From Alnus glutinosa (lineage: Eukaryota; Streptophyta; Magnoliopsida; Fagales; Betulaceae): a stretch of DNA of 64,000 nucleotides. The notes below the pieces were generated by a model. The model did no database searches. It was given only the letters and a program-made list of their open reading frames with translations, and was not told the origin of the DNA. The position numbers and the translations under genes are program-made. Positions 1 to 17,001 of this stretch are shown here, one piece after another; the stretch's first letter is position 1, and every line of letters begins with the position of its first letter. The stretch covers positions 13,316,654 through 13,380,653 of the forward strand of contig NC_084886.1 in assembly GCF_958979055.1 (NCBI RefSeq), given 5' to 3'.

Positions 1-5983
<5,983 letters not shown>

Positions 5984-6861
5984 ACTTTTGGTAACTTAGT
6001 TGAAGACTTACTAGAGTGACACACCCTCACCTTTTTCCTCTGTTTGAGGAGGTTTGTCTACTTCTTGGTGTCCAACCAGTCAAGCTCGATCTTTTTATAT
6101 TATGTAGACCTTAATTTCTTCTACCTCCGCAAGTGGCCGGGAGTTGGGACCAAGCCCTACCTATCTGTGGTCCAAGATATCTTGGGGCTCTTTTTTTTCT
6201 TTTTTCTTTTCTTCTTCTTCTCTTTTTTTTTTTCTTAATTTTTTAAATACAACATTCATTCAATAAGAGCAGAGTTACAAAGATAATTCAGAACGATAGG
6301 TACCCAACAACAAATCCAAAACAGACCAAATTAATTAAAAATTTCTCAATCCTCTTTACCACGGACAAAAAGTCAAAGATTAATTCGCATAAAGTAAATA
6401 AAGTACCAAAACAATGAAAACAACAACCGCATTTTAGGACTGAAGGAGGTTGGGTACGTACAGCTAAAATCAGAACAAAAACTTTATTGTCCGAAATGGT
6501 CTGCAGCCCCTTGGGCCTTTCCTTTGACTCGTAAATTGTAATTAAGTTTGGCTGGCATTTCATCACCATTCAAATGACGGATATGCCCTCTCAAAATTCT
6601 CTTTTTTATTTTGGTATGTATGTATTGTTTTGAAATATTTTGAACGTGTAAAACAACTGCAAGTATTTCCCTTTCTTTTCTTTTCTTTTTTTCTTTTTTA
6701 ATCTTCCATGTATTTATGGAGGAGAGCAATGCTTTATGCAATACTTATATCAATCTTTTATTCTCTAAATGTGACGTGCCTTTTCAAATTACCAATTGAT
6801 TTGATTTAATGACAATTTTAAAAGTCACATCACATTTAAGAAATAAAATTGTGACAGGAAT
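5984..6861. other. Intergenic: NPF promoter side, no gene seen
   Basis: Holds the NPF upstream region, a T-rich tract at 6189-6240, and AT-rich sequence without a convincing reading frame. The segment 6570-6860 has MITE-like phrases (repeated TCACATTTAAG and AATGCTTTATGC) but no clear paired ends. Confidence 0.6.
6091..6099 (-). promoter_or_regulatory. Candidate TATA box of the NPF gene
   Basis: The minus strand reads TATAAAAAG here, about 110 bases upstream of the NPF start codon at 5983. A start site about 30 bases downstream would leave a 5' UTR of roughly 75-80 bases, normal for plants. Assigned from motif and spacing only. Confidence 0.5.
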
Positions 6862-6948
6862 TAATCTTGTATATAGCAATTACTCTTTTGGAGTGAAGGG
6901 GAACGTGGAGCTAAAGGTTTATGACGATATTGACATTTGCCTTGCATC

Positions 6949-7120
6949 TAGGGGTGGAGGTAGCAAGGGGCTTGGGGTGCCTCCCAAAAAAAAAACTAAA
7001 AAAAAAAATCAAATAAAATTTTATCTCTTATTTTTTTTATTTTAGTTTTGCTCCCGCCCCCCAAATTTTTTGTTTTTTTCAATTTGGCCCTCCAAATTGC
7101 AAAAGCTAGCTCCGCCCCTG
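6949..7120. mobile_element. hAT (Tip100-like) MITE, copy 1
   Basis: 172 bp with ends TAGGGGTGGAGGTAGC and GCTAGCTCCGCCCCTG, close to the CAGGGGCGGAGC termini of Tip100-type hAT elements. The 8-bp target duplication is CTTGCATC at 6941-6948 and 7121-7128. The interior is A/T homopolymers, with no transposase. Confidence 0.8.
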
Positions 7121-7208
7121 CTTGCATCTCATCTCAACAAAACACAAAAGATAAAATTTCTTCTATTAATGTATATTTAGAGGGTATTTTTTATTTTATA
7201 TATATATA

Positions 7209-7245
<37 letters not shown>

Positions 7246-7335
7246 AGTAATCTTGCATATAGCAATTACTCTTTTGGAGTGAAGGGGAACGTGGAGCTAA
7301 AGGTTTACCACGATATTGACATTTGCCTTGCATTC

Positions 7336-7505
7336 TAGGGGTGGAGGTAGCAAGGGGCTTGTGGGGCCTCCAAAAAATAAAACTAAAAAAAAAAAAATCA
7401 AATAAAATTTTATCTCTTATTTTTTTTTCTTAGTTTTGCTCCCCCCCAAATTTTTTGTTTTTTTCAATTTGGCCCTCCAAATTGCAAAAGCTAGCTCCGC
7501 CCCTG
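7336..7505. mobile_element. hAT (Tip100-like) MITE, copy 2 (carried by the duplication)
   Basis: 170 bp, the counterpart of the 6949-7120 element within the second tandem unit. The left flank reads CTTGCATTC instead of CTTGCATC, a later change; the right duplication CTTGCATC follows at 7506. Confidence 0.78.
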
Positions 7506-7612
7506 CTTGCATCTCATCTCAACAAAACACAAAAGATAAAATTTCTTCTATTAATGTATATTTAGAGGGTATTTTTTATTTTATATATATATATATATAA
7601 AAAAAAAAAAAA

Positions 7613-8539
7613 AGAGTATTTTGATGTAGCATAAAGATAAAAATTATTTTGAATGTTTTGTATTTTGGTTCTTTGCGAATATTTTTCTTTTCAAAGGAAA
7701 AAAAGAAAAAGAAAAAATGTTATCAAACAAAATAAATATATATATTTTTTATTATTATTATATCTTCTTCTTTTTTTATTACTTATATCCACCTTCAAGC
7801 ACCCTCAATATATGGCTTATATATTTTTATATGCAAAATTGCTAATCAAAACCTATTTTATCTATTTTAGCTAATGGATTCCAAAATGTACCATATATTC
7901 AATTATATATTACTTCATTATATCATTTAAATATTCTTTTTTTATTCTTTTTTTATTTTAATTCTAAGACATTTTTTCAATGATAAGTCTTTTTTTTATA
8001 TATATATATAATTATTTGTTATAAAGTGAACAATTTTTTTGTTCTCATATGAGGCGGTTCGCATGAGTGTGACCTTAAAATGGCAAACATAGATTTTGTC
8101 ATATAAACGTACTTCGAAATATAATTTCCAAGATTCAGAGATATATTAGAATAATGTTATAGCGTAAATGAGTTTTGGTGAGAGATCAAGAGGCCAGGGG
8201 GAGAGGGAGAGAGAGAGAGAGAGAGAGAGAAAGAAAGAAAAACAAATAAAAAAAAAAAAAAAGAGATACATGTGTGAATAGTGCAACTCTACATGTGGAG
8301 TTGCATTATTCACATATGCATCATAAATAAATTTTGCATTTGATTTGCATAATTGGATTAAGTGACTTTTTAGTGAATTGATTAGCCATTTTAACCTTAA
8401 GGTGAAAATAGCCAAGCCATTGGGAAGAGTAATGCTATAAGCTAGGAATACTAGAGTCATCTTTGTGTCCTCTCAAATGTCATGTGGCTTTCAAAATTAC
8501 CATTGAATTTGAAATGAATATTATTGAATTTTGATTCAA
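7613..8539. other. Intergenic AT-rich stretch, no gene seen
   Basis: AT-rich with simple repeats: a TATATA tract near 8000-8010 and a GA tract at about 8202-8240. A short inverted repeat GTGCAACTCTACATGTGGAGTTGCA lies near 8280-8306. No open frame of interest was found on either strand. Confidence 0.6.
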
Positions 8540-9159
8540 GGGATAATTGCATCGTTGGTCCCTGTGGTATGCCATAATTATTTTTCACTCCCTATGGTTT
8601 AAAAAGTGCATGGGAGGTCCCTGTGATATGCAATAATTACGTTTTACTCCATGGGTCGATTTTCCGTCCACCAATAAGATGGCGACACGTGTCCATCTTC
8701 ATAGAAAATATAAATTTATTAATAAATAAATAAATAAATTTATTTAAAAAAAAAACAAAAAAAAAAAAAAGAATTAAAAAAAAAACTGGCATGCAAGGGG
8801 TGGCCATCGGGCCACCCCTATATCTACTCGGGCCACCCCCTTGCCACCTTTTTCCTTTTTTTGTTTTTGAATTTTAATTTTAATTTTTTCAAAAAAAAAA
8901 AGTATTTTTATTTACTTTTTAATAAATTTATATTATTTTATTAAGATGGACATACCAGAGCCACGTGTTGCCAATAAGATGGCGACATGTGACGCTGACG
9001 TGGCATTTGACGGAATCTGTTAAAATTTTTAATGGAATTTGACTGTAGAGATCGATTTGTAATTATTGCATATTACAGGGACCTCCCATGCACTTTTTAA
9101 ACCATAGGGAGTGAAAAATAATTATGACATATCACATGGACCAACGGTGCAATTATCCC
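8540..9159. mobile_element. Mutator-like MITE, 620 bp
   Basis: The two ends are inverted copies over about 105 bases (left GGGATAATTGCATCGTTGGTCC; the right end is its complement with few changes). A perfect 9-bp target duplication TTGATTCAA flanks it at 8531-8539 and 9160-9168. The interior has a second imperfect palindrome around GGGTGGCC / GGCCACCC (8796-8850). Non-coding. Arm similarity and intact flanks suggest a fairly recent insertion. Confidence 0.87.
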
Positions 9160-9518
9160 TTGATTCAATAATAATTTTGAATTTTTGTATGTCTTTTTTG
9201 TGGTGAATAATCATTATATGTTGTATGGAGTGTATCTATTAGCAGACCCCTTACCTTTTTGATTTTTTTTTGCGACTTGTGGGCAAAGACATTCCTCACC
9301 CTAAGATTGGAGAATTCCCTTCCCTATTCATCAATCATCATGGGTGTGTAGCAATAAATTGATTATCTTGGAATTGGAATAGAATTCCCAAGAAATTATT
9401 ATAGCCCCATCCTAAACGTGATGAATGATCAGTTGAGTCACTCATACCTTTTAAATTTATTTTTATTAGTAGAGTCGATTAATTATTCGTCCAATGCCAT
9501 TAACTTCGGGTAACTATC

Positions 9519-10530
9519 CTCCTCCGGTTCCAATTCTTCGACTCTCACTTCCTCTATCTGTAAACCAAAGACATAGGCTGTTGATCGCCGGGAAGGGGGG
9601 CTTCTAAACCTCCCTTCCCCGGTGGATTTTTTTGTTCCCTCCATGGTGTTTACCATGGGAGGGTAGTTGTTTCTCCCAGTCGTCTTGGCTGTGGAGTTTT
9701 GTTTTTCCGAGTCTTTTGGACTCTGGAGTTTGTGTTGTTTATGTTTGTTTTTTCTTTTCTTCCTTCTTGTTCTCTGGCAGGAGGTCCTTCCCGAGAGGTC
9801 CGGCAGGGGTTATTGTCTCTGTTTTGTCTCGCCGGGGGAGCGTATTGTGCATTAATCGTCCTCAATTTTCAACGTTAGATCTACGGCTATCCATCGGCTT
9901 TCTAGAGACACGCGCCGCCCAGATGGGCTCACCGGCGCTTTCTTGTTCCGCCGTTGCTGTTTCCGGCTGTCGGGATCAATGGTGGCCGGCGCGTGATTGT
10001 CACGCGCCAGTGAAGTCTTCTCTTCTACCGGCGCATGGTGTCTCGTTCCGGCGTTTGCTCGCCGGGAAAAGGCGACGGACGGGGCTCTGGGTGGATGATC
10101 TGTCGGCTGGCGGTTTTCGGGGGAGGCGCGTGCTGTACACGCGCCGGCCTCCGGCGAAGACAGTGCCCACCCTCAGACGTTTTTTGGATTGTATTTTCTG
10201 CTAGTTTCTGTGTATATTCCCATGTGTCTACTGTTGATCACAGTTTGTCTATATGTAATGCACAAATGTTCATGGGCTTATTTGGTGTCTGCTAGACTAG
10301 GCCAATCCTCTTATGTTGATTGTTTGGGCTTTATTTGTAAAGAGATGTTTTATTTTGGGTCCTTGTAATATTTGTGAATTGTATTTAGGCAACTGCTTCA
10401 AGTCAGACTTGTTTCTGACTTAAGGTTTAGGGGAGTCTTGTTCCTCTTTCCTTGTACTCGCCCTTGGGGCCTTCAGTAATATATGATAGCAAATGCTATC
10501 CTGTTCGAAAAAAAAAAAAAAAAAAAAAAA
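9519..10530 (+). mobile_element. Poly(A)-tailed retroposon with 16-bp target duplication, family not identified
   Basis: A 1012-bp unit ending in about 22 A residues and flanked by a perfect 16-bp direct repeat ACTTCGGGTAACTATC (9503-9518 and 10531-10546). That is the hallmark of target-primed reverse transcription by LINE machinery. The body is clearly more GC-rich than its surroundings at 9590-10180, with many CCGGCG phrases. The 3' part resembles a LINE 3' UTR. A frame of 190 codons is open at 9632-10204 but resembles no RT, endonuclease or gag I know. It could be a non-autonomous LINE derivative (5' and 3' UTR joined), a large SINE-like element, or a retrocopied non-coding transcript. Confidence 0.75.
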
Positions 10531-10546
10531 ACTTCGGGTAACTATC

Positions 10547-13500
10547 TATAAAATGTTTTCACTTTTGATGGTTCACATAGAATTGAAAAGAACAATTGAA
10601 GGCAAAGATATTTTGGGTTCTAGATGAGAAGAACCAGTCAAACAAGTCGATCAGTAGCATTTATACGTTACAATCTCACGGCAGCACGATGGAGACAACT
10701 AAGGAAAAAAAGAAGAAGAAGGTGAGCCCATTCAAAATATCCTTAATTATCCTTGACTTGCTCATATAAAACTTTGAATGAGGTAAGAAAAAAGTTGAAC
10801 TAAAGAGATGGACAAGACTTTGAATCAATCAGAGGAGGGACTATAAATGGGATTCCCAAAAAAGTTTGGTTTTGGGTTATGAAATTTCTTAAGAAGTGTC
10901 GTTTGTAGGGTCCACGAATGAAATTCGTTCAATACCCTGAAAAATCTTTCTAAAAAGCAAAACTGAAAATAGTTTTTAAAATATAAAAGAAATAGAACAA
11001 AAATAAAATTTGCTAGCTGGAAGCTAGCCTTTATTATGGGGCATGCAGGCCAGGAGGTGGATCTCGGGTTAGGAGACCCGCTATCGCGCCTCCACGAGAG
11101 GTGTAGATCTGAGGGGATGGGTCTCCAACTTCTCTCCGCAGGGGTGGATGACCCAGCTCGTATCTTCATGAGTTGCATCATGCATGGAGTGGGTGACACT
11201 GACTCTACCCCTTTCCTCTCTCTAGGAGGTGGACACGAAATGAGACCCACGTACCTTCCGGTGAGAGAGAAGTCTCCATCCGTGAAAGTAGGGCTTAGCT
11301 TGTTTAGCAAATCGAAATCTATTTTTGTTTTTTAAAACAAACTGATTTCGAGAATAAATATGTATCGAAGAAAGAATACTCTAATCGGCCAAATGAAAAC
11401 TCCAAAAGAACAACTTTACTATAACTATAAAACAATCGGGTATACCAAAATTATAGGGAAGAGCAACTTTACTATAACTATAAAACAATCGGGTATACCA
11501 AAAATATAGGGAAGGAAGAAAACGAAATCTCACCTGACTTTGGCATTGTGAGAATATATTTGGATTATTCTCAAGTTAAGGATTCGATGATATTGAATTA
11601 CCTTAAATCAAGAGATTTGATTATGATTATATTTCATCGATCTCTAAGCTCTATAAATATATAGAGCATTTTATATTATAAACTCATCAAGTGAATAATA
11701 TTATACTGTAGCCTTTTGAACTTTATTCTATAGACGTAGGTATAGAACAAATTAAGTAAAATTTATTGTCTCTATTTTATTATTCCGCACTATATTTTTA
11801 ATTTCTTTTAGGATTTTGTTTTCTTTTAGGTATCTCCCACCCATGAGCCCGCCGTAAAGCCTCTTAGTTGAATCAAACCAGCTCTCCTCCACCGTGTGTC
11901 ACCCATTCTCTCGGTTTGGTTAATTCTCTCTCTTTCTCGGCTTGGTTGTGCGACGAATTGAAGAGGGAGAATAGGGAGGTGGGTTCTCCGACTCTCAAAT
12001 GAAAGAAAAGGGAAAGCGGAGCTTATCAGGAATTGAATGCCTGACCTTGTGATCATGAGTGTATTGTACACTTAAAAAGAAAATGGTTTTCCACTTTGTT
12101 TTCGCATGTTTTGATCAGTTTTGATATAAAATAAAAAATAAAACAAAAACATAAAATTTATTTCCAGAAACAGGTTGAACTTGTTTCTCATTTTTTATGT
12201 TTTTTCTTGTTTTTATTTTTAAAATAGATAGCCAAACGCCTAATTATAATAGTAAAACACTTTTCGCTATTTTTTGAAACAGAAAACATATTTCTAAAAT
12301 AGCAACCAAACAGGCCAGGCTTTAAGCCTTCACTTTTTTTCTTTTTTCTTTGTTTTTATTTTTTTGTTAGTGAGAAGGCCTAGTCTTCACACCTGAAAAC
12401 AAAAAATGAATATTAAAAAATATTTTGTAACCCTTTTCTCATATTCAATTAGGAAAATATATATGTTTTTCAACGTTTCAATAGTAAACTGAAGTTTCAA
12501 AAAAGTTTTCCAAAGGGAGAGCAAGTGTCATTTAATATTGGTCCAATTAATGGTGACTTCAATTTTAATTAATGAACTCCACTCTAGCTATATAGGAGGG
12601 CAATTGTGAAGACTGAAGAGTGTGCTTGATATTCAAAGCTCTAGAAGTTGATTGATTTTGTGGCAGACGATGGAGTTTATGAATTACTATTCAAATGTTC
12701 AAAGCTCTAGATCGAAGTTGACTCGTTGCAGACAAAATTTTGCCACTGAACATACCTAACGCAACCTTAACGTTAACAGATGGATAGCACGAGCATTGAC
12801 TTTTATGCAAAAATATCCCACTTTTTCAGAAGAAAGCCAATGAGTAGCTGGGAGCAGTACTAGTGAGGGCCGGGGCCTCCTACAGTCCTCTATTGACACT
12901 TATCAGCCTTTGATTTGGTTGAATCTACAATCATTAATTAGCATAGGCATAGCTAATGCAGCCCTCTTAACGACGACGTACGTACCATAGACAATCGTTG
13001 CATGAATTTAACGTTAATTAGGAACCTGCTGAGAAGCCATCCTCCGATATGTTTACGACTTCATCATGTCATCCTAAATGCATGATCATCCACTTGCAAA
13101 TTATTGACATAATGGGCCCATGTTAAGCTTCACATGCGTGCATCCACTTGCGAATAACTCGTACCGGAAGTTTCTCAGTCTCTAAATACGCGCGTAGACT
13201 TATCCTCAAATCTACGCAAATTGCTTTTCTTAGTCAATCAACGAAAGTGGCAGTCAAAAGTCTTCATTGCTTTTCTGATCACAACCACTACGAGCAGCGA
13301 CACCAGTTATTCAATTATTTTTTTTAAATTTAAGAAGCAAAATTCTCTTTAATTTTTTTTTAAAAATACTTCATAATAGACTCAACTTTTTCTGTATTAA
13401 TTAAATACTCTTTTTTACTTTTTTTTTTTTTTTCTTTTAATCTTCATTCTAGAAGCATCGTCGTCTCTTCACCTCAACCCAATCCTCTCCATCTCCAACG

Positions 13501-14433
13501 GAGACCTCACCGCCGAGCTCGTCCCCAAGACTCCACAATGAGCAAGGCCCTGATGAAATAATACAGGGTATGTACAGTGCCCATGTATATTTAGGGAATT
13601 ACTGCACATTCCCAAAACCCTTATGTATATTTAGGGCATTTACTGTGAGAAATTTTTTTATGTTTTTCATAAAATTTTTCCTAAACTTAGATAAATGAAC
13701 CAATATAGGGTAACTGATGTTAATGCTCTAATAAAACAAGAGTAATTATATATACTATATTTTTGTCTTGTCTTTATTTTTATGGGTTAATGTGACAGTG
13801 TTTATCAATTTTTAATATTTTTTTTTTAAAATATATAAGAGTTGATAGATACTACATAAGAGACATATGTAAGAGCTTACATATATAATATTAAGATTCA
13901 ATTCATATTAGTAGACTTATTAAAATAGTTTTTTTTTATTATTTTGTGAGTTAATGTATTGAAATGGTTCAAAATTAGTTCTCACCAGCCTTACTAATTT
14001 GATGAGTGAAGAATACTCACTAACAATAATGAGTACTGTTTACTCACCAAAACAATATATATATATATATATATATTTTTGAGCATGGCGTTACAGTTTG
14101 TGACCCAAAAAGAAGAATAATGTTCAGGCCTTAGACAAGCCCAGCTTTGCTTGAACCCCGGGCCTATAATGTACTATTCAAACATCTTGGGCCTAAGAAA
14201 TTGAACCCAATTTCCGCACTCTAAATTTCCAATGCTCCTCACCACTTCAAGGTGTCATCTTGAAAGGTAGACGAAATATATTTAAGAATTTTTCTTCAAA
14301 TATTTTTATAATTAAATATAATGATAAATGAGGATTGAGTTCGGTCATTTAGTAATTTTATATGATCCTTCAAATAACAAAAAAAACACACACATACATT
14401 CTTCACACTACCGCTCTAATATGAACATAATTA
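10547..14433. other. Long intergenic stretch, no supported gene
   Basis: Mostly AT-rich. A GC-richer patch at 11036-11300 reads open on the minus strand (frame 10825-11310), but I recognise no domain; it may be an old transposon fragment. At 11826-12071 another short minus frame is probably chance. A coding-looking scrap at 13453-13539 gives about 28 residues up to a TGA, perhaps a gene relic. A TA microsatellite is at 14056-14076. Confidence 0.5.
11411..11514. repeat. 53-bp tandem duplication
   Basis: The 51-base segment starting CAACTTTACTATAACTATAA at 11411 is repeated from 11464 with one base change. A recent local duplication in non-coding DNA. Confidence 0.92.
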
Positions 14434-15425
14434 GAACAAAATTTTCTTATAAACTGGTTTGTAGAAAATTTCATACAACTCATATGTAAGAGTGACATGT
14501 GTCTAGGGGTATGCAAAACCCGCAATCCCCGCCCCGCCCCGCCCCGCAGCACCCGCCCCACCCCGCCCCGGCAAAGGACCGGGTTTTCAGGTTTTTTTGC
14601 TGGTTAGGGTCTTAATTTGAAAATTTTATGCGGGGCGGGTTGCGGGTTTAGCCTTTTAAAAAATGCGGGTCCCCGTCCCGCACCGCACAAAGGAGAAAAA
14701 AAGAAAACAAAAAATAAAAAATGGGTCCACTAGCTCATTTCATTGTGTGAGAAATACAATTTTTATGGTTCAATTTCATGGGATGTTAAAGTGTACACTT
14801 TTTTATTATATTGTTATTTGAAATAATCTTTTCATTACTTCTGGAAAAGAAAAGAAAATTGATTACATGGAATAGTGAAATATTATAACTTTTTATTCTT
14901 TACATTTATTCAATTATGCTTTGTTGATGGGAGAAAAAAGAAATCATGTTTCTTAGAATTTTATCTTATAATTAATAGGGCTTTTAGTTTAAAAGGCTAA
15001 TTTCATGAAAAATGTTCTTGAATGGAAATATGAATTTAATTTTTTATTTAAAAAATTAGTATTTTTTTACAAAATAAAATCAATATTACGTAAATGCCAC
15101 TCAAAATACCCGCCCCGCACGGTTAGTCTTTATCAAGTGCGGTTTGCGGGTTGGAAATTTCCAACCCACAAAGGTGCGGGGTGGGGCAAAAAAAAAAGAC
15201 GAAAATTCGCCCCACCCCGCCCCATGCACACCCCTACATGTGTCCTTTAGACATGTGAGAAATTTTTTTTATTTTTTTTTATTAATGCTATTAAAAAAAG
15301 CATTTGAGAAGCACCTGCTATTAAAATAATATATACTTGTTTCTCACATATAAAATGACACATGTCAATCTTATATGCGAGTTGAATAAAATTTCCTACA
15401 AACCAGTTTGTAGGAAATGTTTGTC
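14434..15425. repeat. Outer inverted-repeat element split by a hAT MITE
   Basis: About 60 bases at each end are inverted copies: AAACTGGTTTGTAG near 14450 pairs with CTACAAACCAGTTT near 15400, and the similarity continues up to GACATGTGTC next to the inner element. This looks like a MITE interrupted by the insertion at 14504-15236. The outer target duplication could not be defined. Confidence 0.65.
14504..15236. mobile_element. hAT MITE nested in an older element
   Basis: 733 bp with ends TAGGGGTATGCA and TGCACACCCCTA (one mismatch) and an 8-bp target duplication CATGTGTC at 14496-14503 and 15237-15244. The sub-terminal zones are striking CCCCGCCCCG-type repeats that face each other in inverted orientation, around an AT-rich core. 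No transposase. Family assigned from the 8-bp duplication and TAGGGGTGTGCA-type ends. Confidence 0.82.
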
Positions 15426-16839
15426 CATATAATTATGTCAATGTCTCCCTCTAAACTATCAAAAAAATAAAATATCCCCCAATGACAAAAATATTCTTCG
15501 TAAAATTAAAAAATTATTAAAATAATAATAAAAAATGAAAAACCAAGCACCCCCTTGCTTTTTTAAAAATTCCTTTTTTTTTTTTTAAAAAAAAAAATAG
15601 TTTTAGTTTTTTTATTTTTCGAATTTATAAGAAGCTTTTTGTCTTATTAAAAAAAATTTATGGTGATTTTTATCTTTTTACTGACCTGAAGGACATATTG
15701 ACACAATTGATAGTTTAGAATGACATTGCCAATAAAATAATAGTTTGAAGACGATATATATACTTTTTTACCAAAAACATATATATTTATGAGATCGAGA
15801 TATGTTCTATATTTTAGACTGGTGCTTGTTTATTCATATCATCTCTTCCTTCATATATATATATATATATCAAATGTTGCATTACATCTCTACTATACAT
15901 AGTTAGTTAACATATTTAGTTTAAAGAAAGAAGAGTACTTGAGAAGATCACTTTTTACCTATGTTCCTTATGTATATGGTATCTATCAGCTTAGAGCATC
16001 TCTAGTGAGCTCTTCAAATTTTCGTTAAAAAATTATTTTTGTTATTTTAACTGCTACTTTTAACAAATTTCCTACATCAAACTCCCTAAATATTTCTCTA
16101 TTTCATCTAGATATTATTATTTTTATTATTGGTTTTAAGCAATCACTCCTAGCAAATGAGGAAAAAAAAAATGAAAACTGAAGTGAAAGGAGAAAGAAAT
16201 GATTAAATATTCAATAGCTCATGAAATTTGTCAATCAAATTTGGAGTAAAATTCTGACAACAGCCAAAATAGAAAAATTATAGAGAGTTTGTTGAAGTGT
16301 ACATTTTTTTTTTGAGTTTTTTACCAAATTTTGAAATTAAAAACTCATTATGGATGCTCTTTAAAAAGATAGTTTTAGGAACCCCAACCCAAAAAAAAGT
16401 AATGCTATCAAGCATTACTCTTAAAGAAATCTATTAAAGAATAAGACTTTGATCCATCTGGATTTGGACCAGTTAAACCTCCTAATGAGTTATGTATTTT
16501 GAAATGATATGTAAAATGGCTAACAAACCTTCAAAAAAAATAAAAAAAATCAGCTCTATCGGATTATGCAAAATGCATTTTTGCTACTGCATATTTTTGT
16601 ATGGGTTGCTCTCTCTCTCTCTCTTTATGTTAAATATTCATGAGTTTGAGAATGAATGCAGTTTAGAGGAAGTAAATGTATTTTTTCATAAAAAAAAATA
16701 AAATAAAAATAAAATGATATAAAGAAAGAATAAATGATCAAATATATAATGTATTTAACAAAGCATTAGATAAAATAAATAAAGTAATTTTGGTTAACTA
16801 TTTTAAATATAAATATAGATATATATAAGAAATAGATAG

Positions 16840-16878
<39 letters not shown>

Positions 16879-16880
16879 TA
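15426..16880. other. Intergenic AT-rich DNA upstream of cyanate hydratase
   Basis: Contains many A and T runs, TA microsatellites (15857-15872 and 16841-16875), and one MITE-like unit. No gene was recognised; the short frame at 16492-16701 is probably chance. Confidence 0.6.
15994..16360. mobile_element. Probable GAGCATCTC-type MITE
   Basis: The left end GAGCATCTCTAGTGAGCTC and the right end ACTCATTATGGATGCTC are imperfect inverted copies, preceded by TTA and followed by TTTA. The type resembles PIF/Harbinger-like MITEs common in eudicots. The target duplication is not exact. Confidence 0.5.
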
Positions 16881-16881
16881 A

Positions 16882-16914
16882 CCAATCAGGATTGCTTTGT
16901 CTATATATATATGG
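16882..16914 (+). promoter_or_regulatory. Candidate CCAAT and TATA elements of the cyanate hydratase gene
   Basis: CCAAT at 16882-16886, then TATATATATATGG at 16902-16914, about 90 bases before the start codon at 17002. A CT-rich leader follows (16935-16975), common in plant 5' UTRs. Confidence 0.5.
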
Positions 16915-17001
16915 GGTGGGGGTTCTTGTATCTGTCTCCCTCTTTCGCTGCGTATCTCTTTCCCTCTCTCTCACAAAGGCACACGGAGTCGTTTGCTACA
17001 A

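Larger units (their letters stand above)
6862..7612. repeat. 386-bp direct tandem duplication carrying a hAT MITE
   Basis: Copy 1 (6862-7247) and copy 2 (from 7248) are nearly identical and in the same orientation; both start TAATCTTG and end in an AT run plus poly-A. Each carries the same hAT MITE at the same internal place, so the MITE landed first and the duplication followed. Confidence 0.88.

Noticed and set aside
10681..10732. Short frame METTKEKKKKK followed by GTGAGC at 10721, possible first exon
   Set aside because: The peptide is only a poly-lysine tract, there is no matching downstream exon, and the AAG repeats explain it.
10825..11310. 161-codon minus frame
   Set aside because: Ser/Pro-rich without a known domain; only its middle is GC-rich and the rest is AT-rich noise. 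It may be an old element fragment but is not supported as a gene.
13453..13539. Coding-like scrap ending in TGA
   Set aside because: About 28 residues only; no splice partners and no recognised family, so a gene relic is possible but not supported.
16897..17001. Upstream ATG that would extend cyanate hydratase by 35 residues
   Set aside because: The TATA motif overlaps this ATG region, and family similarity starts at the ATG at 17002.
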